A stretch of DNA of 64,000 nucleotides from Zasmidium citrigriseum (taxonomy: Eukaryota; Ascomycota; Dothideomycetes; Mycosphaerellales; Mycosphaerellaceae): positions 62,001 to 126,000 of the forward strand of contig NHNW01000005.1 of assembly GCA_002786025.1 (NCBI GenBank). The letters run 5' to 3'. Of this stretch, positions 21,701 to 33,679 are shown in pieces; positions within the stretch are counted from its first letter, which is position 1; every line of letters starts with the position of its first letter. Made by a program: the position numbers and the translations under genes. The notes under the pieces were generated by a model, which worked only from the letters and a program-made list of their open reading frames with translations, was not told the DNA's origin and ran no database searches.

Positions 21701-24700
21701 TAGCTTATATATCTACCTCCTTCTTATATCTTTTTAACTACTTTCTTAATATCGCTACTATATTTTTACCTTTTACGTAAAAAGTACGCTCTCCTTTCTC
21801 CTTTTTATTTCTACGTATAAATCCTATAAGTAGTCGAGCGATATAGTTAAACCTTTCTTCTTCTAGCCTCGCGTCGATATATAGTAGATTAAAGTTTACG
21901 TATCTCTAGTAGGTATACCTATAGTCGAGATTATTCGAATCTACTTCTCTAGTAGGCTAGTAGTACTTATTATTTACTATTAGGTAGTCTATATACTATA
22001 GGTTTAGTAACTATTTCTTTCTTAAGAATAGTAAATTATTATCCTATAACCTATTAACTTCCTCCTTAAGGGTTAGTACTACTTCGCTTATATCTTCTAT
22101 TATTAAACTCTTTATTCTCTTAATATATACGCTAATACGTTTTAGAGGTTTTAAGTATACTTCTAGCTCCTACTCGTCCTTATTACCTTCTCTTACTCTA
22201 GCTCCTAGCTCTTCTCTATCTAATAATATACTACTCTACTTAAGTAAATTCTCTTATATATTTATACTATTATCTATTCCTTACTATTCGAATAGGTCTC
22301 TACTATAGTCTTCCCTTATACTTTTATTCTACCTCTCGTCTCTACTATTTCTAGCTAGCTAGGAGTTACTTTAAGCCCTAGTATTCGACTATAGAAGAAA
22401 TAGTACTATAACGCTATAATACTAGGGTAGAGTTAGTTAGGTTATTAGTAGTATTTTTTACTAATATATAGCCTATTCTACTCTCCTTACCGCCTCGTCT
22501 AGGGTAGTCTATTTCTTCTATTATATATTTAATATAGTCTCTCGTTCCTTATATAGCTTTTCCTATAGACGCTAATTAATATATCTTAAATTTTTATTAA
22601 TCTTTATAAGCGCTATAGTTTATCTTCGTAGGCTCGCTAGGTTAGACTATATCGTAGTACTCGTTTTATTATTCGAGTCCTCTATTTCCCTAACTATAAG
22701 TAATATAAGCTTAGCTACGTTAGAATCTATCTTAGAATTATAATAGAGAGTATATTAGGTCGTAGGGTATAAGAGTTATTATATATAGGGTTAGGCCTTT
22801 AATCTATCTAGAAGGTACGCGCTCGCTATACTAAGTTACTATCTAGGCGTAAAATACGATAATAGAATTAACCTTAGTAATATACTATCCCTAGCTTATA
22901 TCTAATTTCTCTCTTTATTTCTACCGCCTATACCTTTACTTCTATAATATACTACTCTCTAATCTTAACGTCCTATATCCTCTCTACTATATAATATAAG
23001 GGTTATATATACTTAAACTATTATTACCCTCGTAGTCGCTATTATTACTATTATCTTTTACTAGTTCGCTAATAAAGTCGTATACCTAAGCCCCCTTAAT
23101 AACGCCCTTAACTAGTCGATCTAATACTATAGTAAGTACCTATATTCTATTCTTTCGTCTACTATAGATTAATCCCTAAGATAGTTAATTACCCTAATAA
23201 AGTCCTCTTTTTAATACCTCTCTATTATACTACTACTAAAGATATACTTAATGTAATCGCTCGAGGCTATAATACTATTACCTATACTCGAAATAGTAAT
23301 ACTTTACTACTTATTATCCTCTACGCTCTACTCGACCTACTTATTACTATTTAACTTAATAACGATAGTTTCTAATATATATAAGACGACCGCTTAGATC
23401 TCCCCCTTAAGCTTACTAAGGCTTTACTCTATTTAAACGCCTACGAGACTTCCCTTCTACTAGGTCTATTTCTAGAGTTAAGGATTACTATAGTACTCGT
23501 TCTATAAAGATTTCTCTCGAGGCGCTAGAAGACTATAGCGATATAAGTAAGAGCTAAAAAGCTATAGGACTTATTCGCTAGCTTTTATAAGTAGTAGAAG
23601 TAATTCTAAGACGTATATAAGATTAATATAATAGGATTCTATACTAGTATAGAGCTCGTCTCGTCTAAAATTAGTTAAAATTAAAGTTAGTCTAAGACTT
23701 TATACCTTCTATACTACTTAAATAGTATAAACTTTTTAATAAGATCCTATATAAATATAGCTATTATAGTATTATAATAGGTTTAGTAGATAGAGGAACT
23801 TAACTATAATACTAGTCTTTAAAGATAGTAATATTACCCTATATAGCGCTCGTTTAAGCCTATAGCTTTTACTTTATTATCTAGCTTATACTCTAGGAAG
23901 TAGCCTTATACTTTAGGAGATAGCCTTATACTTTCTTTAATCTATATATATAAATCGGCCGCTACTATAAGGTACTTAACTTCTAGTATAGTTAGATCGA
24001 ACTAATAGTCTCGTATATTATAGCTACCGTTTCTAATTTAGTTATCCTTATAATTATTATTTTACTCTTAGAGCTCTACTTTAACTTCTCTCCTAGCTAT
24101 AAAATCTTCCTATACCTAAGAGTTCTCTTATAAGACCGCGAATATTACTATATCTACTTTAGCTAAGGACTAGTTACTAATATATATTAGCTTAGTATTC
24201 TATATCTTTAACTAACTCTACTTTCTAAGACTCGTTATTCTTACTTTAGACTTATAGAGGGATATTAAGAGGCTTTAGTCTTATCGTCCTATTCGCCGTA
24301 ATTCTTAAGCGACTATATTACTATATTATATTTAGCTATTCGACTACCTACGTAACTTAAAGCTACTAGGAGACCTTTCTTACTAGTATTATTTTATTAT
24401 AACTAACTACTATCTAGACTAATTCGCTTTACTCGATATATAGTATAGCGTAGTTAGACTCCTCTACTCTATTATTAAAGTTATAATAATACGATATTAA
24501 TAGTAGTAATCTATAGAGGTTATATATTACTATAAGTAGTAGTTTAGGTTCGCTCTAAATACTAATACTTAACTACTTTATTACCTTCTATAAGAAAGCC
24601 TTCTAGTTAGTCTACTAGGTTCTAACCTTAAATTACTTCTTTAGCTATAATAATAATTTTACTCTTTATATACTAAAATAATATCCTAGTATCGCTTTAG

Positions 24701-26570
24701 TACTAAGTATAGTCGACGCTAAATTCGATCTCTTAATAGGGAGGATTAATTAGGAGTATTTCTAGTACTTTACTCTTCTTATCTAGCGCTAGTAGGTCGT
24801 TTACATATAGCTTAATATATATTAAGACTATCGTACCGTCTCTAATTATCTTAATATAAAGGCGTAGTTAGATTATATTAGCTACTCTTCCCTATCTAAT
24901 TTCGTCTAAGCGTTAGGAGATAGTAGTAGAAAGTAATAGGAATAGAGTATATTTATAGAAGCTATATCTATAAGATTAATATATAACTAAGGGTATCGCC
25001 TCTATTAGTATTAGGTTAAGTCGTCTCTTCGAGACTTTCTAGGAAAATACTACTAAAGTATATATCTTATTTACTTATCCTAGACGCTTAGAAATAGTAA
25101 CTATATCCTAGCCTTATACTAGGTACGCCTCTAGTAGCTAATATCCTAAGGCCTTTCTATCTCTAAATATAGTATTATAGCGAACCTACTCTCCTAGACC
25201 TCTCCTTCTATATTAAGAGTTATACGAGAGAAGGAGTAAGTTTAGACAATCTAATATTTATAAGTTATTATTAGAGAAATAGCTCCTAGAGGAATACTAT
25301 TAAAGAGGAGTTAAAGAGTTATAAGAGAAAGCTTTAGCGATTAAAGTAGAAGATTCGTAGGCTACTATAAATTATAGATAAGGAGTTAAATAGTTTAAGC
25401 GATATAGAAGAATAGGAAGAGGAGTAAGTAGAGAACGAAGGTTTAACTAAAGGTTCCTAAGGATTATAGTCCTATCGAGGCGGTAGCGTAGTATACTTAT
25501 TATAATATTATAAATAAACCTATTCTAATTACTTCTATAAGCCTTTAATAAGATAAGCTATTAACTAGAACTAAACTTTCTATCCCTAGTATATTCTTCT
25601 ATAGGTATCTATATATTATAGTTTTTACTCTTACTAAATTTTAAAGCCTACTTATAATATTAGTAACTACCCTTAAAGTAAAGTTAGTATCTATCTACTA
25701 TATATACTCTTCTCTTAATCTACGAAGTAGTCGTTAATTCTAGTAATTCTCTACTCGCCCTAGTTATAGTACTAAATCGCTCCTAGTAGTACGTATAGGT
25801 TAGCTCTTATAAAGAGTATATACTTTATAACCTATACTAGACAATTATCTCTATTATTCTAGATAATAGGTTCGACTATTCTTAGAAGGTCTAGAAGATA
25901 TAATATAAAGTTCGTTAGCTAGTATTATCGAGCTACTATAAGATTTACTAGGTAGTCTTCGTCGATATTAAATCTTAACTTTATTAAGTATAGTATATAG
26001 TTTATTAAAGTTATACTATTCTACTAATTTTAGCTAGTTAGGAAGGTAATATTTATAATAGAGATTTTTCGAATCTATTAGACGAAAGGCCTTAGAAGTA
26101 ACTATAGATAGCTATCTTAAACGTAGTAGTAAAGAATAGCTTTATTACCTCGCTATAAGTCTAGTATAATACTATTTATAGTCTACTAAGTACTTATAGT
26201 AGTATACTACTCTAGGAGAAATAGATTGTATCCTAGAGGCCTAGTACCTTACTAGAGATCTTAAATTAGACTTCGAGTAGTATATCTAAGAGAGTAAGAG
26301 TAGAGACTATATACTCTATTAGTATATTTACCTTATCTATTAGTATAAGTCCTCTTACCCTTCGCTATAGTAGCTCCTTTATAATTACCTCGCTAAGGCT
26401 AAGGAATAGAGGTAAGATATTAGAATTATATAGTCTACTACTAGTAGGGAGTAGATTTATATAGCGTAAGCGAGAAAGTAAAGATTTATCGAGATTTAGG
26501 CTATTAACGTTAGTATAGGTAAAGAGTATTTAGCGTTTAGTATACGGAAACTATAGAGTTCCTACGGAAC
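18770..26570. mobile_element. RIP-saturated transposable element block
   Basis: About 7.8 kb without usable ORFs, rich in TTA, CTA, TAG and TAA on both strands. From about 19200 to 26540, CpA and TpG dinucleotides are almost absent (I found only about five), while CpG, CpC and CpT remain common. The left edge (18770-19200) still has scattered CA/TG, a gradual transition; the right edge near 26570 is sharp. This is the expected mark of repeat-induced point mutation in ascomycetes, which targets duplicated DNA, so the ancestor was a repeated element. Undoing TA to CA changes exposes long frames: Gln-rich and coiled-coil on the minus strand (about 20.3-22.7 kb), and another on the plus strand (about 24.6-25.5 kb). 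I could not identify a transposase or reverse transcriptase, nor LTRs or terminal inverted repeats. Confidence 0.85.
19540..20120. repeat. Degenerate tandem array of about 82-bp units
   Basis: A motif of the form CTAGCTAGT..TAATAyrTAATATAgATTa recurs at about 19545, 19626, 19710, 19793, 19874, 19957 and 20043, spaced 81-87 bp. The rest of each unit also aligns (for example TTTAATyCTAAAkTCTATTT and a TTCCTAGAG-like end). So there are at least seven units, all heavily RIP-mutated. It lies at the left part of the fossil element, possibly in its untranslated end. Confidence 0.65.
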
Positions 26571-26846
26571 ACTTGCTTCCCGCCATGTCGGGCCTTTCCC
26601 TTCGTGGAAGGGGTGATCTTGTCCCTACTCTGCTATTTCTCCTACGGGCTACCTAGTAAACCCCCTTCCCCGACCGCCTCTCATGCCTCTTTAGTGTTTC
26701 GCACTCTCCTAGCTGGACTACTCTCGAGTTGGGCGAAAGAGTCATCCTGTCTTGAGTTATCTATCGGTCACGAACGCACCCACCCCTCATGCCTCTCCTT
26801 CATTTTCGCTGTCGCCGCTCTCCTACCGATCTTTCACTTGAACCAC

Positions 26847-27923
26847 CTATGAGTTCAGCTCTTCTCCATCACCCAAAAACTTCAGTTTGAGTTTTGGGAC
26901 TTCAAGAACTTCACGGAGACTAGGGAGAGTCTCGTCGCCGTTTCGCATGTCCCTCACGTTGATCTGTACTTTCAGCACCGGTGTATCTTTTGACTTGAAA
27001 TTATGCAACATCCCAAAGGCGGCTGTTGCCCACGCGCTCTCTGCGTTGTTGCGGTAATTCATCGCAATCTTCGTGATCTACTTCCTGGGCCTTGTTGGTG
27101 CGCTCCGCAGAAACTAGTACAGGTGCTGTGCATTGATGCACACGAACGTCGTCTTTCCATAGAACACGGTCCCACTCTCACTCCACACTTGCTTGTTGAC
27201 TCGTAGTAGCGATAGTCGGTCGTTCAGCGGCTTGCTGATGTTCTTGCTCGTTATTCTCGATAAGTTCGTACTCCATTCGGTAGCGCTCCGCCATCCTTCC
27301 ACGTCGATCGTGTTGTCTTTGGGCAGGGCAATCGCATAGGCCGTACCGTTGAAATGTCGGATGGCGAAGTGGTCAGTTGGAATACCCACCAATATCTCGT
27401 ATATGCGGTTGCGCAGTTCTGCAGGAAGCTTCAGCAAAGGAATTGCTTTCTTTGCGGTAGACGCGGCCGTTGGGTCCAGGTATGCCTTCAGGAAGATACG
27501 GGCTGCTCTCAGCTCCACTGTCCAAACAACTGCACCTGTGCCCAACTCTTCCATACTACCTTTGTCGCACTCGATGGGGTTCTCGAAGCTCTCGAAGGCC
27601 ATGGTCACCGCATCACAGAGATCCTGCATCGCCTTGCGCTCACTGCTGACTTGCTCTAATGGTATCAATTCTTCCTGCAAGCCATTGACGCAACAGACTG
27701 CGGCCGCCTGTGCCGGATCTTGAACTTGATTTCGGCTGGCATGGCCAAAGGAGCTGCATTTGAGACTGTGCAAGATCAGCGCTCGGAGATGACGACTGTT
27801 CGTGACAGTCCTGCTTGTGAGTGAATGAAATGAGGTCTGGCCGGCCCGTGCCGAAACATCGCTCTTCAAGTAGCTCTTCTGAATTCTTCTCGGCTCTTCC
27901 ACTTCCAACCCCAAACCATTCAT
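26847..27923 (-). pseudogene. 2EXR domain pseudogene with RIP-type stops
   Basis: The ATG at 27921-27923 opens a frame (MNGLGLEVEEPRRI...) with the 2EXR blocks IPLLKLPAELRNRIYEILVG, then LSLLRVNKQVWSESGTVFYG and KTTFVCINAQHLY. A TAG follows at 27116-27114. In the same frame the sequence stays coding (FLRSAPTRPRK), meets a second TAG at 27080-27078, and continues (ITKIAMNYRNNAESAWATAA, LKVQINVRDMRNGDETLPSL) to a normal stop at 26849-26847. Both stops fit CAG-to-TAG changes, the RIP type, and lie about 510-550 bp from the RIP block. The frame is otherwise intact over 359 codons, so the loss looks recent. It is divergent from the gene at 27968, with only 44 bp between start codons. Confidence 0.75.
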
Positions 27924-27967
27924 CGGGGTCCCTGCAAATCCAACCTGTCGCAGCCGAAACCAGCATC

Positions 27968-28433
27968 ATGGCCGACAAGCTCAAAGCGTAAGTCTCTGCC
28001 GCAGTCAGCCATACGTAATATCAGACTGACCTCGATCTCCAGCGCCTACCTCGCCCGCATCGCAAAGCTCGACCAGCAAGCTGCCGCCCTCGCCGAAGAG
28101 AAAGCAACGCTCGAGACCGCCATCGAGAACCTCAACCACTACCACAAGGACGCCATCATCGGCGCCGTCGGAAGCGATGCCGAGCACCAGGCCCTCCTCG
28201 ACGCTCTTGGACCGGAGAAGCTCGTAAGAAAGGTCCAAGGACATGTATGACCTGGCAATGCTGACCAGTTCCAGGCTGCTCTCTTCGACAACATGAAACA
28301 GCGCATCGCGAAACTGAAGACGCAGTACCAAGACCAGAATGACCCGCAGCTTCTCGCCGCTATCGAGATGGAGAAGGCCGTGATGGCTGTCCAGTTCATG
28401 TTCAAGGTGCAGGAGCCGGATCGTGCGGAGTAG
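27968..28433 (+). CDS. Small coiled-coil protein
   Basis: Three exons: 27968-27987 (MADKLKA), 28043-28223 and 28269-28433, giving 121 residues. Intron 1 has a GTAAGT donor and CTCCAG acceptor; intron 2 (45 nt) has GTAAGA and a TGCTGACC branch. The protein is almost all helix: YLARIAKLDQQAAALAEEKA, TLETAIENLNHYHKD, then MKQRIAKLKTQYQDQND. No ORF longer than the exons exists in this frame, so it is easy to miss. No family recognised; the heptad pattern suggests dimerisation or a subunit role. It shares a very short divergent promoter with the 2EXR pseudogene. Confidence 0.7.
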
Positions 28434-29076
28434 GACGGCTTGAGGAGTGGAAGAAGTCACACGGACTGCAATGAGACAAGACTTTGCGTGGTGGTGCTGG
28501 AGGGCCGGCCAAGGGGTCTTTTGGAGAGCTACAAGTCCTATTAGCTGTCATCACTCTCGCACAAAGAACTGCAATGAAAGAATGATGCACTACCTCAGAG
28601 ATCATGTTCACCCATTCAGAGCCTGTAGCTACTGTTACGAGGACTCGGAGCATTGATGCAGAAGGCGATCGTCAAAAAGTGTGAATCCCAAATCCCAGAA
28701 GGTGAAGTCAACCCTCGGCATGAGTAGCACCGCTTACTCATCGCAGCCTCGCTGCAGTCACCGAGCGCCACCCGACGACACATCCCAATCACATCCAATA
28801 CCACTTGACCCTTCTTTCCCACGTGCCGTGTTCTGCCAGTGCGTGCAGCCATAAATGTAACTTGACGTTTTGGAGGATGCGCCCTTGCAGTGCATGGCCA
28901 AAACGTGGGTGACATATCCGATCCTGCGCTCGGTGGTTGCTGATGGATGGCGGGTTGCGCGGATCATGGCCGATGTCGAATTCCAATGCATCAATGGCGA
29001 GAGTTGGGTATAAGTCATGCCCGCTGTCGAAAAGTTTCAATGAGCTGTACCTGCTTTTGCCAGCACAAACTTCCCA
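28434..29076. other. Intergenic stretch, no gene seen
   Basis: 3' flank of the coiled-coil gene and promoter of the hydrolase gene. Short frames here have no coding support. Confidence 0.5.
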
Positions 29077-30391
29077 ATGGCTCGCATCTTCCTCCCCCTT
29101 CTCTGCTACCTCATCAGCAGCATCTCGCCCACCCACGCCCAAAAATCACCCACCTACGACCCGCTCCCACTCCCCTCTGGAGTCACCTCCTCCTACATCG
29201 ACACCACCAACTCCAGCGGCCTAGTCTTCCACTACCTCTCCGCAGGCTGCACCCCCTCCAACACCAAACCCCTGATCCTAATCCTCCACGGCTTCCCCGA
29301 AATCGCCTACGGATTCAAAGACATGCTCATGCCCATCGCCGAAGAAGGCTACTGCGTCGTGGCTCCGGATCAAAGGGGCTATGGTCGGACGACGGGATGG
29401 GATACGAGGGCTTGGGCGCAGACGGATTTGTCTGGGTGGGAGTTTGAGAATTTGGTGAGGGACTTGGTGTGTTTGGTTTGGGCGTTGGGGTATCAGGAGG
29501 TGAGGAGTGTGATTGGACATGATTTTGGGACGATTCCGGCGGGGTGGGCGGCTTTGACTCGGTGAGTTGGTGGGATGCTTCTGCTTGTGGGTGAGAGTGT
29601 TGACGATGAGCAGGCCAGATATCTTCAAGTCGGTGGTAATTATGTCAGTCCCATTCGTACCACCCGCAGCGCCGACTTTCGACTTACCATCAACCCCATC
29701 ACCACCCAACAGCACCGCCGTCTCAGACTGGCTCTACGCCGACGTCGAATATGCCCTCGAACACCTCGATCCACCCCGCAAGAACTACCAATGGTTCCAC
29801 TCACAACCCAACGCCGCCCAAGACTACCTCCTCGCTCCCTCTCTCGGCGGTCTACACAATCTCTTCCGCATAGAATGGTACCTCAAATCCGCCGGCCACC
29901 TCAGCGCTTTCCCTCCGCCCCACAAACTCGCCTCCGCAGAGCCCGGCGCCCTGGCCGTGATACCCTACTTCTACATCGGTCTCGCCAACGAAACAGCAAC
30001 CGAGAACCTTGCCACACTTTACAAGGGCTACAACGCCTCCCCCTCAAAAGTCTGGTTCCCAGACTCAGACGTCGACGTCTACGTTTCCGAATTTCAACGG
30101 ACAGGATTCCAGGGTGCGCTGAACTACTACCGGGCCCTTACCGCTCCGCCTGGCAGTTTGACGAGTGATGGGTTGTTGTGGGCTGGAAGAAAGATTGAGG
30201 TGCCGACGTACTTTCTGGGTGGAAAGTATGATTGGCAGACGTATATTGCGTATGGTGCTTTTGAGAATCAGAAGAAGCTTAGTACGGATTTCCGGGGCGA
30301 AGTATTGCAGAATGAGTCGGGGCACTGGCCGTATATTGAGCAGACGGGGGAGACTGTTTCTCATATCAAGAGGTTTCTTGCTGGGCTGTAG
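29077..30391 (+). CDS. Secreted epoxide hydrolase-like alpha/beta hydrolase
   Basis: Two exons, 29077-29561 and 29614-30391, 420 residues; the 52-nt intron has GTGAGT and GAGCAG ends. Residues 1-22 (MARIFLPLLCYLISSISPTH + AQ) are a signal peptide. The oxyanion-hole motif HGFPE is at 71-75, the nucleophile elbow GHDFGT places Asp at 149, the likely acid is Asp 368 (GGKYDWQTY) and the His is 399 (NESGHWPYIE). An aspartate nucleophile with HGxP is typical of epoxide hydrolases, which open epoxides to diols through an ester intermediate; the two lid tyrosines were not pinned down. Several N-x-S/T sites fit secretion. A haloalkane-dehalogenase-like activity is less likely. The gene is clean, with no decay. 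Confidence 0.85.
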
Positions 30392-30936
30392 GTTGGCTGA
30401 GCCACCAGGCGGAGGTTTGCTGGAAGAATTGTCCTGGGGCCGCAAAGGAAGTGGTCCGGTCACTGTGGCAGAGCTCGAAGGGCCGAGAGCTATATAACAG
30501 TAGCGAGTAATGGGAAGTGATGGCTGCAATAGAACGAGAGAACAGTGCATGTCACCGTAAAATGTTGATCTTGGTCAAACCCAAGAGTACTTCCCGTTGT
30601 CATTGGTGAGAGAAGAAGTCTCGACCGCGAACCATTCACCCGCCACTCAGCTCAGAGCACTGATATCAGGCCGCTTGCATTGCGTTTTTGATGAAATGTC
30701 TCGGGTTTCGATGATATTTCGATGGTGTTGATGGTCTTCGAAGAGTGAAATGGACGTTCAGCAGGTGAAGTCCGCTCGGGATTTCTTCGGCACGCGGACT
30801 CAATTCCGCATTGATCGCGACGTCAATTGTTGCAAGCGCGACTGGACTCGACCTTCGCAAGCACCACCAGCATGACTTCGAATTGATGGAAGCGCCGGCG
30901 ATGATTTGACGGGACTTTGATGGGGTCTGCCGATGA
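30392..30936. other. Intergenic stretch, no gene seen
   Basis: A minus-strand frame at 30666-31082 overlaps exon 1 of the next gene and reads as a shadow. An ATG at 30933, four bases before the chosen start at 30937 and out of frame, could affect initiation of the next gene. Confidence 0.45.
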
Positions 30937-32642
30937 ATGAACAGTCTCCTCCGCCGCGCTTTCACCCGTTTCCCTTCATCCTCCACCGCCGCCATGTCGA
31001 CCTCATCATACACCACGACGGCGCTCAAGCGATGGAGCTGCAACGACAAGCCGCTGCCGCCGACGGAGCGCATCAAGGCCATCCACGTCTACGACTTTGA
31101 CAACACCCGTACGTTCATCAACTTCAACTATTCCCTTAATCAATACTGACTCCCCACCCAGTCTTCTCCTCCCCCCTCCCGAACAAGCACCTCTGGGCCA
31201 CGGGCACCTGCGGCCAACTCCAAGCGCAAGACTTCCTGCATGGCGGCACGGGCGGCTGGTGGCACAACCCAAACATCCTCGCCGCGACGGGCGAAGGGCT
31301 GGAAAAGGAGGAAGCACGCGCATGGGAAGGCAGCTGGAACGAGAAGATTGTCGAGTTGGTGCAGCTGTCGATGCAGGACAACGATGCGCTGAGTGTGCTG
31401 CTCACCGGCCGCATGGAGGACCGCTTCGCCGACCTGATCAACCGCATGCTCACGGCCAAGCAGCTGGACTTCGACATGGTCTGCCTCAAGCCGAATGCGA
31501 GTCCCACCGGTGAAGTCTTCTCCAGCACGATGCTGTTCAAGCAGGCCCTGCTGAAGGACATTGTCTTCACCTACGCCAACGCCGACGAGCTGCGCATCTA
31601 CGAGGACCGGCCCAAGCACACCAAAGGCTTCCGCGACTTCTTCGAGGACCTCAACCGCTCCCTCATGTCCGCACAGCCCGGCAGCTCCTTCCGCCGACCC
31701 TTCACCGCCGAGGTCATCCAGGTCAGCGAGCAGGACAGCTTCATGGACGCCGCCACCGAAGTCACCGAGGTTCAAAAAATGATCAACGCCAACAATCAAG
31801 CAATTCGAGACGGCACCGCCCCACGCAATGCTGTCCCGTACAAGATCAAACGATCCGTCTTTTACACCGGGTACCTTATCAACCAGCCCGACGTCGAGAA
31901 GCTGCGGTCGTTGGTGAAGCTGCCTCCGAACTGTCCAGACCATGAATTGCGCTACCTGGCCAACAACATCCTCATCACCCCACGTCCAGCGCCACCCTCC
32001 ATACTCGAGAAAGTGGGTGGCATCGGCGCAAAGATGACCTGGCGAGTGACGGGCATCGCTGCACATGAGAACCGAGTCTGGGCAGCTCGTGTGCAGCCAG
32101 TCATTGCCGGTGCCAAGATCTACACCGAGAACCACACCCCCTGCGTTGTCCTGGCCACCAGACGTCAAGCCAAACCCATTGAAGCCACCCGTATCCAAAG
32201 CTGGCAGCCCGTCCCCGAGAACCAAGCCTTCGAATTCGAAACGATCGTCGGCGAAAAGGTTCTTCTTCGAATCGACGCCGAAGTGGAGAACGAAGATACC
32301 TACGAGGCTTCCTTCCCGAACGCTAAGAACGCCCGGAAGCATCCCCGTGAGGAAGACTTCCCTCCACTCGGTAGCCGCAGCAACAAGCCCCCTCGTCCAC
32401 AGCAGCGCAATCAAAATCCTCAAGGATACGGCGGATGGCAGAACAAGCCCAACGGTTTCGCTCCCCAGCGCGGCGGCGGCAATGCCGGACGAGGCGGCGC
32501 TGCACGAGGCGGCGGTCAAAACTTCAGAGGTCGTGGTCGCGGCGACGCTCGAGGTGGTGGCCGCGGCAGAGGAAGAGGTGGATATCGGAGTCTCGATGAC
32601 AATGTCGGACAGGGCTATGGAAGCGGTGGGATGCAATACTAG
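30937..32642 (+). CDS. HAD superfamily 'Swiss Army Knife' RNA repair-like protein with RGG tail
   Basis: Two exons, 30937-31108 and 31162-32642, 550 residues; intron donor GTACGT, acceptor CACCCAG. The start region MNSLLRRAFTRFPSSS is Arg/Ser-rich and could be a mitochondrial presequence, with a second Met at residue 20 as an alternative start. The HAD motif I DFDNT lies at 53-57, and the intron splits it from the following LFSSPLPNKHLW. GGWWHNPN, LLTGRMEDRF (motif II region) and IYEDRPKHTKGF fit the fungal HAD_SAK family. After about residue 440 the chain is disordered, ending in Arg/Gly repeats (FRGRGRGDARGGGRGRGRGG), an RNA-binding style tail. Expected role: phosphoesterase or end-processing on RNA. 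The gene is intact. Confidence 0.8.
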
Positions 32643-33679
32643 CAGCATTGATATCCTTCCCGCCCCCTACCCCTTGACCGATGTTGATGGAAATCACTTT
32701 TGCTGATGGGCTTCAAGCAGGGTTGTTCTCGGACCTTCTGCACTACTGATTCTGCCGGCGTTTTTGGTGCTTCGGATTTGATGCTGGGATTCATGATGGG
32801 ACGACGACAGTGTGCATGGCAGACTTCTCTTTGCTGAGCTGTACTTCATACGGTTCTGAATGATTAGCGTGGAGTTTTGGCGAGATGCTTGGAAGTGCAA
32901 AAGATGGATTGGCTGTACGATACTGTGCAGACGATTATGAGTAGCAAGACCAAAAAGAGAAGGCTCTCAGACTCATTACCCCTCTCGAGGTTTTTTCTGC
33001 TCGTTTCTGCCGGACTTTGAGATTGGGAATGGCTTACGGATTTCAAGACCTTGAGGCCAGGCAGCCTGAGTATCTGGTATGTACGAGAGCACACCTCGAC
33101 GGGAGGAGCGGACGAGAAATGCTGACTGAATGCGTTGCGACGCTGAGCCGGGCCATTGCAGTCCGTCTCCGTCCGAATCAGCCTCCCTACAAGCCATTCA
33201 AAGTCCATACGGCGGCTTGGTCATCGTCTGGTTCACCGGAGACATGGAGCCCTGACCTTTTCGCCGTCGGTGTGTTTCGAGAGCAAGCGGGCGCCCGACG
33301 GTCTCGGTCGAGTGTGGGTTGGCGTTGAACGCTTTCTGCTTTTCTCCCTTCCGTGACGCCTGTTCGACGACTTTATGGCTCTGACGAATGGCAGGGCCTC
33401 ATCGTACGTTCTTCGAGAGAGCTCACCAATCGCTTTTCGAATTTCTGGGATTCGATGGCGAGCTCTGCTGTTGTGAAGACATTTGGCGTTCTCTGGATAC
33501 ATACCTCGAACGCTCCGATTTTCTCTATCCCGCAGCGCCCCCTTCGCGACCTCGTGGCCCTCACCAACAGCACAGTCCCGTCTCATTTTCCTCGAGAATG
33601 CTCATTGGCGACCTACTCTCGAAGCTCTTGAAATTGCTGGCAAGCTCTGCCCCTGCTGCCGACACTTGGCTTTTCCTCT
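32643..33679. other. Stretch without a supported gene
   Basis: Several frames of 70-120 codons overlap on both strands. A few pieces near 33360-33700 (for example FLENAHWRPTLEALEIAGKL) look weakly coding on the plus strand and may be decayed 5' sequence of the pseudogene at 33680, but I cannot order them. Confidence 0.35.

Noticed and set aside
18770..26570. AT-rich block as a centromere or replication origin
   Set aside because: Gene-scale fossil reading frames and exhausted CpA/TpG point to a RIP-mutated repeat. Nothing in the sequence itself supports a centromere; CENP-A data would be needed.
28005..28460. 151-codon minus-strand frame
   Set aside because: Antisense to the three-exon coiled-coil gene, whose introns and frames fit well on the plus strand.
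31140..32648. 502-codon minus-strand frame opposite the HAD_SAK gene
   Set aside because: It mirrors the codon use of the real plus-strand gene, has Val/Gly/Leu-rich low-complexity sequence, no domain, and no splice logic. The plus strand has clear family motifs.
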